Made by a program: the position numbers and the translations under genes
In this document: piece by piece, positions 55,505-64,000 of the stretch
Position numbering within the stretch: the stretch's first letter is position 1
Layout of the letters: each line of letters starts with the position of its first letter
Assembly (NCBI RefSeq): GCF_030372065.1
Contig: NZ_JAUDEA010000004.1
Span: forward strand, 62,001 to 126,000
Reading direction: 5' to 3'
Length of the DNA stretch: 64,000 nt
From: Thermophilibacter provencensis
Lineage (GTDB): Bacteria > Actinomycetota > Coriobacteriia > Coriobacteriales > Atopobiaceae
Notes under the pieces: generated by a model
The model's database searches: none
What the model was told of the DNA's origin: nothing
What the model saw: the letters and a program-made list of their open reading frames with translations, nothing else

Positions 55505-55581
55505 TGGTGCGGCGTATAGGATTCGAACCTATGACGCCCTGATTCGTAGTCAGGTCCTCTATCCAGCTGAGGTAACGCCGC
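55505..55581 (-). tRNA. tRNA-Arg (ACG)
   Basis: On the minus strand: acceptor GCGGCGT/ACGCCGC, D arm CTCAGCTGGATAGAG, anticodon stem CCTGA/TCAGG with loop CTACGAA (anticodon ACG), T arm ATAGGTTCGAATCCTAT, CCA encoded. Confidence 0.95.
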
Positions 55582-55674
55582 GTGCGATTGGATATATTGC
55601 CACGCAAGAGGGACCGCGTCAAGCGTCAGCGAGAAAAAAGTCGAAGATGTGGTGAGGCCGTGGCCCGCCAAACG

Positions 55675-55707
55675 AAAAGACCCGCCTTGCGCGCAGCAAG
55701 ACGGGTC
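55675..55707 (-). terminator. Terminator of the minus-strand tRNA-Ser
   Basis: On the minus strand GACCCG-CTTGC and GCAAG-CGGGTC form a stem with a five-base loop, followed by TTTTCG. Confidence 0.8.
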
Positions 55708-55717
55708 CCAAACAGTC

Positions 55718-55809
55718 TGGCGGAGAGCTGGGGATTCGAACCCCAGATAGGATTTGCATCCTATACTCGCTTAGCAGGCGAGCACCTTCGGCCTCTCGGT
55801 CAGCTCTCC
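55718..55809 (-). tRNA. tRNA-Ser (GCT)
   Basis: On the minus strand: acceptor GGAGAGC/GCTCTCC, anticodon stem CTCGC/GCGAG with loop CTGCTAA (anticodon GCT), long variable arm TATAGGATGCAAATCCTAT, T arm CTGGGGTTCGAATCCCCAG, discriminator G and encoded CCA. Confidence 0.95.
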
Positions 55810-55901
55810 ATTAGGTGCTAGAGCATGATACCCCACAACGGCTCAACTCACAACGCCCGTATTTCTCGGCAACGAGAAATACCTAGAGATCGTCTGCACG
55901 C

Positions 55902-56870
55902 TCAGAAAAGCCGCGCGAGGAACCGCTCGTCAACGATGACGTCTCCGTGGCGCGCGGCAAGCTTGTTCCACGAGAAGAGAGGGACAAGCTCTTGGGGCGT
56001 GACGTCGGCGCCGGGCTCGCAGAGGCCAACTGCGGCCCCGAGCGCGCCCACGATGCGCTCGGGGCGCACGCCGCGCTCGCGCAGCGCGCCGAGGTCGAGG
56101 TCCTTCTCGCGCTTTGAGAGGCGCCTTCCGTCTGCGGCAACGAGCAGGGGGACGTGCCCGTAGGCGGGTGCCTCGTATCCGAGCAGGCGCCCCAGATAGA
56201 TCTGTCGCGCGCACGAGCCGAGAAGATCGCGCCCGCGCACCACCTGGTTCACGCCCATGAGGGCGTCGTCTACCACCACGGCGAGCTGGTAGGCCACAAC
56301 GCCGTCGCTGCGTCGCACGAGAAAGTCTCCGCACTCGCGCGCGAGCACCTCGCGCCGCGCCCCGAAGGCGAGGTCGGAGAACTCGATGGTGCCCGCGGGG
56401 TCGTCCTCGTCCGGAACCCGCAGGCGCACGGCCGGCGGGCGCGTCGCACTGCGGCGGGCAACCTCATCCGCGGAGAGCTCCCGGCATGTGCCGGGGTAGA
56501 TGGGCGCGCCGTCGGAGGCGTGCGGCGCGGTTGCCGCATGGAGCTCGGCGCGCGAGCAGAAGCAGGGGTAGGTGAGCCCGCGCGCGGAGAGCTCCTCGAG
56601 CGCTGCGCCGTAGAGCTCGGCGCGCTCGCTCTGGTAGTACGGTCCCTCGTCCCAGGCGAGTCCCAGCCACTCGAGGTCGTGCATGAGCAGCTCGGCGCGC
56701 TCGCGGCTCTGGGCACGCGGATCAAGGTCCTCGACGCGCATCACCATCTCTCCGCTCGCCGATCGCGCGGAGAGCCAGGCCATGAGCGCGGAGAACGCGT
56801 TTCCCAGGTGCATGCGACCCGAGGGCGTTGGCGCAAACCTGCCGCGCACGCACGGTGTTGCGTTGCTCAT
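55902..56870 (-). CDS. gluQ: Glutamyl-Q tRNA(Asp) synthetase
   Basis: A truncated glutamyl-tRNA synthetase that attaches glutamate to queuosine in tRNA-Asp. The 322 residues lack the anticodon-binding domain. Motifs: RFAPTPSGRMHLGNAFSAL (HIGH-type, here HLGN), MRVEDLDPRAQ, zinc ligands CFC and a later Cys in YPGTCREL, and the KMSKS-equivalent LSKREKDLDL. A full GluRS would be about 480 residues, so GluQ is preferred. Confidence 0.9.
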   Translation of the reverse strand: MSNATPCVRGRFAPTPSGRMHLGNAFSALMAWLSARSASGEMVMRVEDLDPRAQSRERAELLMHDLEWLGLAWDEGPYYQSERAELYGAALEELSARGLTYPCFCSRAELHAATAPHASDGAPIYPGTCRELSADEVARRSATRPPAVRLRVPDEDDPAGTIEFSDLAFGARREVLARECGDFLVRRSDGVVAYQLAVVVDDALMGVNQVVRGRDLLGSCARQIYLGRLLGYEAPAYGHVPLLVAADGRRLSKREKDLDLGALRERGVRPERIVGALGAAVGLCEPGADVTPQELVPLFSWNKLAARHGDVIVDERFLARLF

Positions 56871-56954
56871 TCCTCACCCCCCATGAACAGGCAGAACCGA
56901 AAATCAGGACATCCGGGCGCCAGAAATCCGAATCGCCATCCCGCGCGCCGGGCG

Positions 56955-57605
56955 CTACAGACGCTCCGAGTAGACGTAGATGCCAAAGTCGGCGCCCGGT
57001 TCCTCGCCCGGCCACGTGACCTCCGAGCGCCGCCGCAGCTCCTGCGTGAGCCCCATGTGGTCGTAGAAGGAGACGTCGCAGTTATCGTCGGTGAGCAGGT
57101 AGTAGCCCGCCGCGCCGCGCTCGCGCAGGTGCGCGCGGACGCGGTCGAGAAGCCGCCGGCCAAGGCCGAGCCCGCGCGCCTCCGGCGAGACGATGAGCAG
57201 CTTGAGGGCGGCCGCGGCCTCGGGCGCGCCGGCCTTCTCGTAGTCCAGCGCGAGGCCCGCGCCCTCCACCACGCCCGCCATCTCAAGGTCCATGGCGAGG
57301 GTGGCCTCCGGGCTGCGCGCGGCCTCGCGCTCAGCGACGGACCCGCGGTCGCGCCACTCGTCCGCGTCGGCGACAACGCCATCCTTCTCGGCAAGCAGAA
57401 CGGCGCCGAGCGGAGCGCCGTCGCGCTCGGCCACGAGCGACCACGTGGTGTGGCTCAGGTAGTCGCAAAGCTCCACGGTTGCCGCGAGCTCGCCGGGCTC
57501 GCCCGGGAAGTCCGCCAGCCACGTCTGGGCGATGAGGCTGACGAGCGGATAGAAGTCTCGCTCCTCAAAGGGGCGCAGCGCGAGTTCCCCGACGTTCTCT
57601 GACAT
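56955..57605 (-). CDS. GNAT-family N-acetyltransferase
   Basis: A 216-residue acetyltransferase. Acetyl-CoA binding motif A is LLIVSPEARGLGLGRRLLDRVRAHL, and motif B ends with SFYDHMGLTQ. The N-terminal part (ALRPFEERDFYPLVSLIAQTWLADF) is a usual GNAT start. An insertion rich in Asp/Glu/Ala lies between strands. The ATG at MSENVGE follows GGAGA. Substrate unknown. It is divergent from purH with about 70 bases between. Confidence 0.85.
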   Translation of the reverse strand: MSENVGELALRPFEERDFYPLVSLIAQTWLADFPGEPGELAATVELCDYLSHTTWSLVAERDGAPLGAVLLAEKDGVVADADEWRDRGSVAEREAARSPEATLAMDLEMAGVVEGAGLALDYEKAGAPEAAAALKLLIVSPEARGLGLGRRLLDRVRAHLRERGAAGYYLLTDDNCDVSFYDHMGLTQELRRRSEVTWPGEEPGADFGIYVYSERL

Positions 57606-57674
57606 ATCGTCTCCTAGCTGAGGTATCGTAAGAGAGACGGTACCGCAAGCGGTCCACATTTCCAAGGAGGGCTT

Positions 57675-59306
57675 ATGGCAGACACTCCCATCAGGCGCGC
57701 GCTCGTCTCGGTAACCGACAAAACCGGCGTCGTTGACTTCGTCAAGGCGCTCGAGGACGAGTTTGGGGTCGAGGTGATCTCAACCGGCGGCACGGCTCGC
57801 GTGCTCGAGGAGGCCGGCGTCCATGTGGTGCCCATCGAGCAGTACACGGGCTTCCCGGAGATGATGGACGGCCGCGTGAAGACCCTTCACCCCAAGGTGC
57901 ACGGCGGCCTTCTTGCCCGCCGCGACAACCCCGCCCACATGGCCGAGGCTGCCGAGCACGGCATTGGTATGATTGATCTTGTGTGCGTGAACCTCTATGA
58001 GTTTGAGAAGACCGTGTCCAAGCCGGACGTTACGTTTGACGACGCCATCGAGCACATTGACATCGGTGGCCCCTCGATGCTGCGCTCCGCGGCAAAGAAC
58101 GCCGCGTCCGTGACCGTGGTCTCCGACCCGGCGGACTACGACGAGGTCCTCGAGGAGATGCGCGCCAACGACGGCTGCACCTCCCTCGAGCTGCGACGCT
58201 ACCTGCAGCTCAAGGTCTACGAGACCACGGCCAACTACGACGCGGCCATCGCCATGTGGCTCGCCGACCGCTACGACGAGGACTTCGCGGACGACGAGTG
58301 CGACGATGCTCCCGCCATGCCCGAGGAGCTGGGCTTCTATCTCGAGAAGGTCGACGACCTGCGCTACGGCGAGAACCCCCAGCAGACCGCCGCGGTCTAC
58401 CGCTTTGCCGACGAGATGGCCGACGCCTGCTCCTCCGCCAACCCGCTCGTGGGCGCCGAGCAGCTCCAGGGCAAGCCGCTCTCCTACAACAACTACCTGG
58501 ACGCGGACGCCGCGTGGAACCTCGTGCGCGAGTTCGACGGACCGGCCTGCGTGATCCTCAAGCACCAGAACCCCTGCGGCTCCGCCGTTGCCGAGGACAT
58601 CACCACCGCCTACGACCGCGCCTTTGCGTGCGATCCCAAGAGCGCATTTGGCGGCATCATCGCCTGCAACCGCGAGGTGCCCTTTGAGCTGGTGGAGCAC
58701 GCCTTTGACGAGAACGGCCAGTTCGTCGAGGTCATCATTGCCCCGAGCTACACCCCCGAGGCCATCGAGCGCATGGCCAAGCGCCCCAACCTGCGCGTCC
58801 TTGCCACGGGTGGTGCCGAGGGGCACGCTGAGTTTGAGCTGCGCTCCATCGATGGCGGCATCCTCGTCCAGAACGTCGACACCGTTGCCGAGGACCCCGA
58901 GACCTTCACCTGCCCCACCGAGCGCAAGCCCACGCCGGAGGAGATGGACGAGCTCATGTTTGCGTGGCGCGTCTGCAAGGGCGTGAAGTCCAACGCAATT
59001 CTCGTCTCCAAGGACAAGTCCGGCATTGGCATGGGCCCGGGTCAGCCCAACCGCGTTGACTCCGCGCTTCTGGCCTGCCAGCGAGCGGACGAGGCCTGCG
59101 AGCGCATGGGCATGGAGAAGGGCGGATACGCCTGTGCGTCCGACGCATTCTTCCCGTTCCGCGACAACGTGGACGTGCTCGCCGAGCACGGTGTGACCTG
59201 CATCATCCAGCCCGGCGGCTCCAAGCGCGACGACGAGTCCATCGAGGCCTGCAACGAGCACGGCATTGCGATGGTCTTCACCGGCAACCGCCACTTCCGC
59301 CACTAA
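57675..59306 (+). CDS. purH: Bifunctional AICAR formyltransferase/IMP cyclohydrolase
   Basis: PurH performs the last two steps to IMP. The 543-residue protein has the cyclohydrolase (MGS-like) domain at about 1–195 ([48 protein letters not shown]) and the formyltransferase domain after it ([56 protein letters not shown]). AAGGAGG precedes the ATG. Confidence 0.96.
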   Translation: MADTPIRRALVSVTDKTGVVDFVKALEDEFGVEVISTGGTARVLEEAGVHVVPIEQYTGFPEMMDGRVKTLHPKVHGGLLARRDNPAHMAEAAEHGIGMIDLVCVNLYEFEKTVSKPDVTFDDAIEHIDIGGPSMLRSAAKNAASVTVVSDPADYDEVLEEMRANDGCTSLELRRYLQLKVYETTANYDAAIAMWLADRYDEDFADDECDDAPAMPEELGFYLEKVDDLRYGENPQQTAAVYRFADEMADACSSANPLVGAEQLQGKPLSYNNYLDADAAWNLVREFDGPACVILKHQNPCGSAVAEDITTAYDRAFACDPKSAFGGIIACNREVPFELVEHAFDENGQFVEVIIAPSYTPEAIERMAKRPNLRVLATGGAEGHAEFELRSIDGGILVQNVDTVAEDPETFTCPTERKPTPEEMDELMFAWRVCKGVKSNAILVSKDKSGIGMGPGQPNRVDSALLACQRADEACERMGMEKGGYACASDAFFPFRDNVDVLAEHGVTCIIQPGGSKRDDESIEACNEHGIAMVFTGNRHFRH

Positions 59307-59308
59307 CC

Positions 59309-59502
59309 TGACAAAGAAACCTGTCAAAAGTGACAGGGTAGTTTGTCATGTGCGCCCCGGACGGCCCCAACGCCGCCCGGGGCGCCGCTCTATACCTTCT
59401 CGGCGCGGTGGGCGCCCCGAGAAGGCCCGGCGGCCAAAATGATGACACTTTACCCTGTCACCTTTGTCATCATCACCTTTGTCATCACCTTTGTCGGGTC
59501 GT
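59309..59502. repeat. TGACAAAGG-type motif in inverted pair after purH (copies 3 and 4)
   Basis: The left side (59309–59348) is a nested hairpin: TGACAAA…TTTGTCA around CCTGTCA-AAAG-TGACAGG. The right side (about 59449–59502) carries the complement, ATGACACTTTACCCTGTCA, and CACCTTTGTCAT-like words three times. Between them is a GC stem (GCGCCCCGG/CCGGGGCGC, 59352–59384). The right side reaches the 3' end of the DUF4143 gene. It probably acts as a bidirectional terminator or REP-like element. Confidence 0.65.
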
Positions 59503-60785
59503 CACATCGTGAGCGCGCCGATGGGGAAGGCGTACACGCCCGTCTTCTTGTCGAGCCGAGGTCGCGTACAACTGCCCATGATGACGGCGAGGAACGTGGG
59601 GTCGGGGCAGCCGGCGGCAGGGTTCTTGCGGAGCTTGCTTCTCAGGCGCGTGAGCCCGCGGGCCGCCTCATCAAACTGAGTCTCGCCAATCGCAACGTTG
59701 ATTGCTCCCCACCTGCCGTCCGACAGGGTGATCACGGCGTCGGCGCGCGCCCCGTCGGAGTCCGCGTAGTACCTCACCGTGGGCGCGGCCTCCATCTCGA
59801 GCACGGACGCGTAGACGTTGAGGTCGCGCAGAACGAGGCAGCGCAGAAGCGAGAGGAGCGCGGGGGCGTCTTGGAGCAGCGTGTCCGGCGTGTGCGTGAG
59901 CCACATGGCGGGGATGGATGGGTCTACGAACTGCATTCGCGGCTTGAACCTCACGCGTGAGGTGGAGCGAATGGGCGCCCGCCATCCCTCAACGACATAG
60001 GCAAGATACGTATCAAGGAAGAGCTGCCGGTAATCGCGCGCGGTGTTTCTCGAGAAGGGCTTCTCGCCGCGGTCGCGGGCATATGCCGCATAGTCCTCGT
60101 AGGTTGCCTGCCAATCGCAGGCGGCGTGCGCGCAGGCGACCTTTACCGCCATGGGGATCCGCTTGCCCCGCTTTGGCAGCTCGTTCTCCATGACGGTCTG
60201 CAGCAGAACTCGGATGAGTCGCGCGGAGGCATCCGCCCCCAGACCCTGCAGGCGGGGCCACCCGCCCTGACAGATTGCCTCGGCAACCTCGGGGAGGCCC
60301 ATTGGACACGACATCGGATAGAAGTTGTGGGTGAAGAGCCCCATAAGGGAGACGCTCACGTTGGAAAGGCCGGCCTCGGCAAGCGAGAGGGGCCAGAGCC
60401 GGACGATCGGGGTGCTCGCAAGATGGCGCTCCTCCTCGGGTCGTCCATCAACTGAGCTCACGAGAAGGAACGACCCGTCGCGAGACTGCGCCGCCGACTT
60501 GGCGAGGGAGGGGATGAGCTGCCACTCGTCGATAACGTGCGGCGACAGACCGCCCTGCAGCGCGCGATCCGGGTTGGTTTCGATGATGGGGCGGATGCCC
60601 TCGTCGTCTGCGGCAATGACGCTTCGGGCCTGGGCGAGCGCGGTCCAGCTCTTTCCCGCACCGTGGGGGCCAACAAGGCGCACGATTGTGTGGTTTTTGA
60701 GGAGATGGCGGAGCTTTCCGTCAATGAGCCTCATTCGGTAGCCGTGAGGGCACAGATATCCCTGGTCCTGCTTGTCCATCTTCAT
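59502..60785 (-). CDS. ATP-binding protein with DUF4143 (AAA_14 family)
   Basis: A 427-residue ATPase. Walker A is VGPHGAGKSWTALAQA near residue 45; VIDEWQLIPSLAK is the family Walker B/sensor; LWPLSLAEAGLSNVSVSLM is the usual lid. The C-terminal half is DUF4143-like: YEDYAAYARDRGEKPFSRNTARDYRQLF, VDPSIPAMWLTHTP, and the final strand set RADAVITLSDGRWGAINVAIG that resembles a PD-(D/E)XK fold. Such proteins are common, variable and of unknown function. It has an AT-rich promoter region shared with the divergent PTS operon. Confidence 0.85.
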   Translation of the reverse strand: MKMDKQDQGYLCPHGYRMRLIDGKLRHLLKNHTIVRLVGPHGAGKSWTALAQARSVIAADDEGIRPIIETNPDRALQGGLSPHVIDEWQLIPSLAKSAAQSRDGSFLLVSSVDGRPEEERHLASTPIVRLWPLSLAEAGLSNVSVSLMGLFTHNFYPMSCPMGLPEVAEAICQGGWPRLQGLGADASARLIRVLLQTVMENELPKRGKRIPMAVKVACAHAACDWQATYEDYAAYARDRGEKPFSRNTARDYRQLFLDTYLAYVVEGWRAPIRSTSRVRFKPRMQFVDPSIPAMWLTHTPDTLLQDAPALLSLLRCLVLRDLNVYASVLEMEAAPTVRYYADSDGARADAVITLSDGRWGAINVAIGETQFDEAARGLTRLRSKLRKNPAAGCPDPTFLAVIMGSCTRPRLDKKTGVYAFPIGALTM

Positions 60786-61088
60786 AAAAAAGTACCTCTA
60801 TTCTGATTAAAAAAAATAACTGACCAAAATAGAGCAAATTCACTTTGCAAAACAGAGAGCAAAAAACACGTGAAATAGAGCAAAATTTCCTTCTTTAATA
60901 TCTAATTATCACCCTATCTGACGACAAATCAGCGAGAAATTCGACAACAAGCGAAAAAATGCCGCTCACCCCTGCCAAAAGATGGCCTGTCGAGGCTTAG
61001 GTAGAGTGCTATGCAACCCAAAGCGCGCACTAGGAGCAGTTTTGAAGAAATTGTGACGTTCAAAAGTAATCAAAAGTAAGGAGGATGA
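60786..61088. promoter_or_regulatory. AT-rich divergent promoter region of the DUF4143 gene and PTS operon
   Basis: No gene seen. It has A-rich sequence with the direct repeat AAATAGAGCAAA (60827–60838 and 60873–60884), a related CAGAGAGCAAAA between them, and near the PTS start a tandem TCAAAAGTAA (61070–61089 region) that merges with the AAGGAGG ribosome binding site of EIIA. I did not find a convincing sigma-54 or catabolite-response site. Confidence 0.45.
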
Positions 61089-61496
61089 ATGGTCGGAATC
61101 GTCGTCATGACTCACGGCGGCCTTGCGGAGGGGCTCGTGAGCGCCAGCGAGGTCATCATGGGGCCCGCTCAGCAGGTGAAGACGCTCGCGCTCAGGCGCG
61201 AGGGAAACGTCGACGAGCTCAGCTCCGAGTTTGCCGCGGCGCTCGAGGAGGTTGACACCGGCGACGGCGTGCTCGTGCTCTGCGACCTCTTTGGTGGGTC
61301 GCCCTGCAACGTCGCGAGCATGGGCCTTCGCACCGCACGCAACTACCACCTCGTTTCGGGCGCGAACCTTCCCATGCTCATCGAGGCGATCAACAGCCGC
61401 GACGAGGGGCTTGACCCCGAGGCGCTCGCAAAGCGCTGCATCGAGACCTCGCATGAGGGCATTCGCCACATCAACGAGCTTCTCGCCCAGGCATAG
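61089..61496 (+). CDS. Mannose-family PTS enzyme IIA
   Basis: A 135-residue EIIA of the mannose/fructose/sorbose class. The phosphorylated His is in MVGIVVMTHGGLAEGLV (residue about 9), and VLVLCDLFGGSPCNVA is typical. It accepts phosphate from HPr. AAGGAGG precedes the start. First gene of the PTS operon. Confidence 0.93.
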   Translation: MVGIVVMTHGGLAEGLVSASEVIMGPAQQVKTLALRREGNVDELSSEFAAALEEVDTGDGVLVLCDLFGGSPCNVASMGLRTARNYHLVSGANLPMLIEAINSRDEGLDPEALAKRCIETSHEGIRHINELLAQA

Positions 61497-61562
61497 GGGT
61501 TGCGACCGGGTGCGCCCGGTCTGTTGGGTATCAGACAAGGCACGACAGGAAAAGGAGAGGAA

Positions 61563-62054
61563 ATGGCAAAGATTACGTGGGCCCGCGTTGACTACAGGCT
61601 TATCCACGGCCAGGTGATCACCAAGTGGTCCAAGATCGCCTCCGCCAACGAGATCATCATCGTTGACGACGTGCTCGGTCAGGACGAGTTCATGGCGAGC
61701 ATCTACAAGATGGCCGCGCCCTCCGGCGTGAACGTCGACATCAAGACCGCCGCCGACGCCGCTGCCGCCTATCAGGCCGGCACGCTCGGCACGGGCAACA
61801 TCTTCCTGCTGTTCAAGGATGTTCACGCGGCGCGCGCCTCGCACGAGGCGGGCCTCGCGTTCGAGACGCTTCAGCTCGGCGGTATCCCCGCCGAGGCCGG
61901 TCGCAAGGTTGTCTTCCCTGCGGTCGCCTTCGGTCCGTCTGAGGCTGAGGACGTTCGCGCCCTTCATGACGCAGGCGTGAACATCGAGATTCAGGTCGTC
62001 CCCGAGGAGGCAGGCATCTCCTACGAGGAGGCCATGAGGAAGTACGAGTCGTAA
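61563..62054 (+). CDS. Mannose-family PTS enzyme IIB
   Basis: A 163-residue EIIB. The phosphorylated His is in RVDYRLIHGQVITKW (residue about 15). IIIVDDVLGQDEFMAS and IPAEAGRKVVFPAVAF fit the family. The ATG at MAKITWAR follows AAAGGAGAGG. It passes phosphate from EIIA to the incoming sugar. The substrate cannot be read from sequence. Confidence 0.93.
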   Translation: MAKITWARVDYRLIHGQVITKWSKIASANEIIIVDDVLGQDEFMASIYKMAAPSGVNVDIKTAADAAAAYQAGTLGTGNIFLLFKDVHAARASHEAGLAFETLQLGGIPAEAGRKVVFPAVAFGPSEAEDVRALHDAGVNIEIQVVPEEAGISYEEAMRKYES

Positions 62055-62066
62055 AGGAGAAACGTC

Positions 62067-63665
62067 ATGGGTCTCAACCTGTTCTTTGCCATAGTTGGCG
62101 GCCTGTGGTTCTGGTGGGCGGCCGGCCTCGCGGGCTACTCGTTCATCCAGACCATGAAGTCGCCGCTGCTCGTGGGCACCGTCCTTGGCGCGCTCACCGG
62201 CAACCTCGAGACGGGCGTCGTCACGGGCGGCAGCATCGAGATGGTGTATCTCGGCATGGTCGCCGCCGGTGGCAACATTCCGTCCGACCGCGTCTTCGCG
62301 GCCCTCATCGCCGTTCCCATCGCCATCCAGACGGGCTGCACGCCGGAGACCGCCGTCTCCATCGCCGTGCCCCTCGGCGTTCTTGGCGTCCTCGTCAACA
62401 ACGTCCGCCGCACCGGCAACGCCGTCTTTGTGCACTGGGCCGATAAGTACGCCGACAAGGGCGACGTCAACGCCGTCTGGCGCTGCGCCACGGTCTACCC
62501 GCTCATCTTTGGCTTCATCCTGCGCTTCCCGCTGATGTTCGTCATCAACTACTTCGGTGCCGACCTGGTGACCTCGCTGCTCAACGTCTGCCCGCAGTGG
62601 ATCCTCACGGCGTTCAACGTCATGGGCGGCCTCCTGCCGGCCCTCGGCTTCGCCACCGTCGTGTTTATGATCGGCAAGATGAAGTTCCTGCCGCTGTTCA
62701 TCATCGGCTTCTTCCTGGTCCAGTACCTCCAGATCCCCACGATGGCCGCCGCCATCTTTGGCATCTGCCTTGCCCTTCTCGTTACCTTCATGGGCGAGGA
62801 CGACTCCTTTGCCACCCTGCGCGAGCTCTCCGAGAAGGCCGCGGCCGCCGGCGAGCAGCGCATGCTCAGCAAGAAGGACGTGAACGGCGTCTTCCTGCGC
62901 TGGCAGTTCACCGCCGAGATTTCCAACTCCTTCGAGCGCATGCAGTCCGTGGCCGTCTGCGCCTCCTTTGCGCCCGTCCTCAAGAAGCTCTATCCGGAGC
63001 AGGCCGACCTTGAGGCCGCCCTCAAGCGTCACCTCGGCTTCTTCAACACCAACGCCAACTGGGGCTGCCTGATCCACGGCACCGTCCTCGCCATGGAGGA
63101 GCAGCGTGCCATGGGCGCCGACATCCCCGAGGAGATCATCACCGGTGTCAAGAACGGCCTCATGGGCCCGCTCGCCGGCGTTGGCGACACGGTTGACTTT
63201 GGCACCGTCCAGGTCATCCTCTTCGCCCTTGGCGCCTCCTTCGCCACCCAGGGCAACGCCTTCGGCGTCTTCTTTGTGATCCTCTTCGGCCTCCTCACCT
63301 TTGCCGAGGCCCGCGCCCTCTTTGGCCTGGGCTACAAGCTCGGTCGCGAGTCCGTCCAGAAGATCCTCGCCGGCGGCATTGTCAACAAGCTCATCGACTG
63401 CGCCTCCATCGTGGGCATGTTCGTCATGGGCGCCCTCTCCGCCAGCACGGTCAAGGTTTCCACCCCGCTTGCCTGGACCTTTGGCGAGAAGACCATCGTC
63501 CTTCAGGACACCCTGAACTCCATCGCCCCCGGCATCCTCGCCCTCGCGGCCGTGATGTTCGTCTTCTGGGGCATCAAGTACAAGAAGTGGACCATCACCA
63601 AGCTCCTGGTGATCCTCATCGTGGTCTCGCTCGTGGGCGCCTTCCTCGGCATCCTCAGCGCGTAA
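62067..63665 (+). CDS. Fused mannose-family PTS enzymes IIC and IID
   Basis: A single 532-residue membrane protein. Residues 1–255 are EIIC (TMKSPLLVGTVLGALTGNLE, GGSIEMVYLGMVAAGGNIPSD), and after a charged linker, residues 275–532 are EIID (LKRHLGFFNTNANWG, IITGVKNGLMGPLAGVGDTVDF, and a hydrophobic C terminus). In most bacteria IIC and IID are separate genes, but their joint complex makes a fusion functionally sensible. AAAGGAG precedes the ATG. Confidence 0.9.
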   Translation: MGLNLFFAIVGGLWFWWAAGLAGYSFIQTMKSPLLVGTVLGALTGNLETGVVTGGSIEMVYLGMVAAGGNIPSDRVFAALIAVPIAIQTGCTPETAVSIAVPLGVLGVLVNNVRRTGNAVFVHWADKYADKGDVNAVWRCATVYPLIFGFILRFPLMFVINYFGADLVTSLLNVCPQWILTAFNVMGGLLPALGFATVVFMIGKMKFLPLFIIGFFLVQYLQIPTMAAAIFGICLALLVTFMGEDDSFATLRELSEKAAAAGEQRMLSKKDVNGVFLRWQFTAEISNSFERMQSVAVCASFAPVLKKLYPEQADLEAALKRHLGFFNTNANWGCLIHGTVLAMEEQRAMGADIPEEIITGVKNGLMGPLAGVGDTVDFGTVQVILFALGASFATQGNAFGVFFVILFGLLTFAEARALFGLGYKLGRESVQKILAGGIVNKLIDCASIVGMFVMGALSASTVKVSTPLAWTFGEKTIVLQDTLNSIAPGILALAAVMFVFWGIKYKKWTITKLLVILIVVSLVGAFLGILSA

Positions 63666-63737
63666 CCAGCACAGACAGCCGGGGCGCGGCGGCGAGGGGA
63701 TTGCCGTCGCGCCCCCCCCAAGAAAAAGGAGAGAGAC

Positions 63738-64000
63738 ATGTCCGACAAGCAGACCTTCACGCGCGAGGAGTACCTCGAGGGCGTCCGTGGCGCCAACGGC
63801 ACCCGCGCGCAGTGGTTCCACCTCATGCTCGAGGAGGCCAAGAGGCACGGCATCGATCCTGACGAGTTCTGCAAGGCCACCATCTACGCCTTTGGCGTGG
63901 AGCGCGGCCGCAAGTACGGCGTCTGCGAGGGCAACCCGGGCAAGATGGCCGAGATGCTCTATAACTCCAACGGCCAGGACGTCTTTGAGATGGAGCTCGT
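63738..64000 (+). CDS. Hypothetical protein, 5' part (runs off the window)
   Basis: The first 87 codons of a gene that continues beyond the window: MSDKQTFTREEYLEGVRGAN, a helical amphipathic stretch with WFHLMLEEAKRHGIDPDEF, and FGVERGRKYGVCEGNPGKMA. AAAAAGGAGAG precedes the ATG and it follows the PTS genes by about 70 bases, so it probably belongs to the operon, perhaps as an enzyme acting on the imported sugar. I do not recognise the family. Confidence 0.6.
   Translation, partial: MSDKQTFTREEYLEGVRGANGTRAQWFHLMLEEAKRHGIDPDEFCKATIYAFGVERGRKYGVCEGNPGKMAEMLYNSNGQDVFEMEL

Noticed and set aside
61000-61088. Sigma-54 promoter for the mannose-family PTS operon
   Set aside because: Such operons are often sigma-54 dependent, but no TGGC-N8-TTGC pair with correct spacing was found.

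Overview
The window looks like the replication-origin region of a high-GC Gram-positive of the class Coriobacteriia (Atopobiaceae, Olsenella-like). I base that on the GC-rich sequence with GC-ending codons, the gene order gyrB–DUF721–recF–dnaN–dnaA / rpmH–rnpA–yidD–yidC–jag–rsmG–parA–parB, an actinobacterial FHA/kinase/PASTA cell-wall cluster, and mannose-family PTS genes. The genus is an inference; no 16S gene is present.

1–9 kb: on the minus strand lie gyrB (5' part), a DUF721 protein, recF, dnaN and dnaA. A GHKL-ATPase/winged-helix protein sits between dnaA and rpmH. Nine-base words of the form TTTTCRACA, which I read as DnaA boxes, recur in the dnaN–dnaA gap, upstream of dnaA and upstream of rpmH. 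On the plus strand follow rpmH, rnpA, yidD, yidC and jag.

9–13 kb: rsmG, three parS sites, parA, parB and a small membrane protein, then an AT-richer AAA ATPase gene. 13–24 kb: rlmN (minus), ddl, a DinG-type exonuclease–helicase, a tandem pair of WYL regulators (minus), an M28-like membrane protein with a large acidic insertion, tRNA-Gly and an M29 aminopeptidase.

24–33.5 kb: tRNA-Lys, then argG behind what looks like an arginine attenuator (leader peptide with Arg codons, pairing segments, terminator). A long inverted repeat and an unrelated minus-strand gene separate argG from argH. A decayed fragment and a full-length copy of a secreted DUF5648-repeat protein follow, then purB.

33.5–49.5 kb: a mirrored array of 40-bp repeats, a TSCPD protein, a Tat lipoprotein, a two-component system, purC, tRNA-Arg, and on the minus strand a six-gene operon: membrane kinase, fhaA, fhaB, PP2C phosphatase, a single-chain RodA–PBP fusion and PASTA kinase PknB. 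tRNA-Leu follows.

49.5–64 kb: serS, a small gene behind two LexA-like boxes, a GntR regulator divergent from deoC–manA-like–epimerase, a second mirrored repeat array (about 41-bp period), tRNA-Arg and tRNA-Ser (minus), gluQ, a GNAT acetyltransferase, purH, a DUF4143 ATPase, and a mannose-family PTS operon (EIIA, EIIB, fused EIIC–EIID) that runs out of the window.

Most of the window is housekeeping. The best leads are the argG attenuator, the two mirrored repeat arrays, the LexA-box-controlled small gene, the non-canonical DnaA boxes, the RodA–PBP and EIIC–EIID fusions, and the M28-like protein that seems to lack its catalytic glutamates. I saw no CRISPR array, transposase or prophage.
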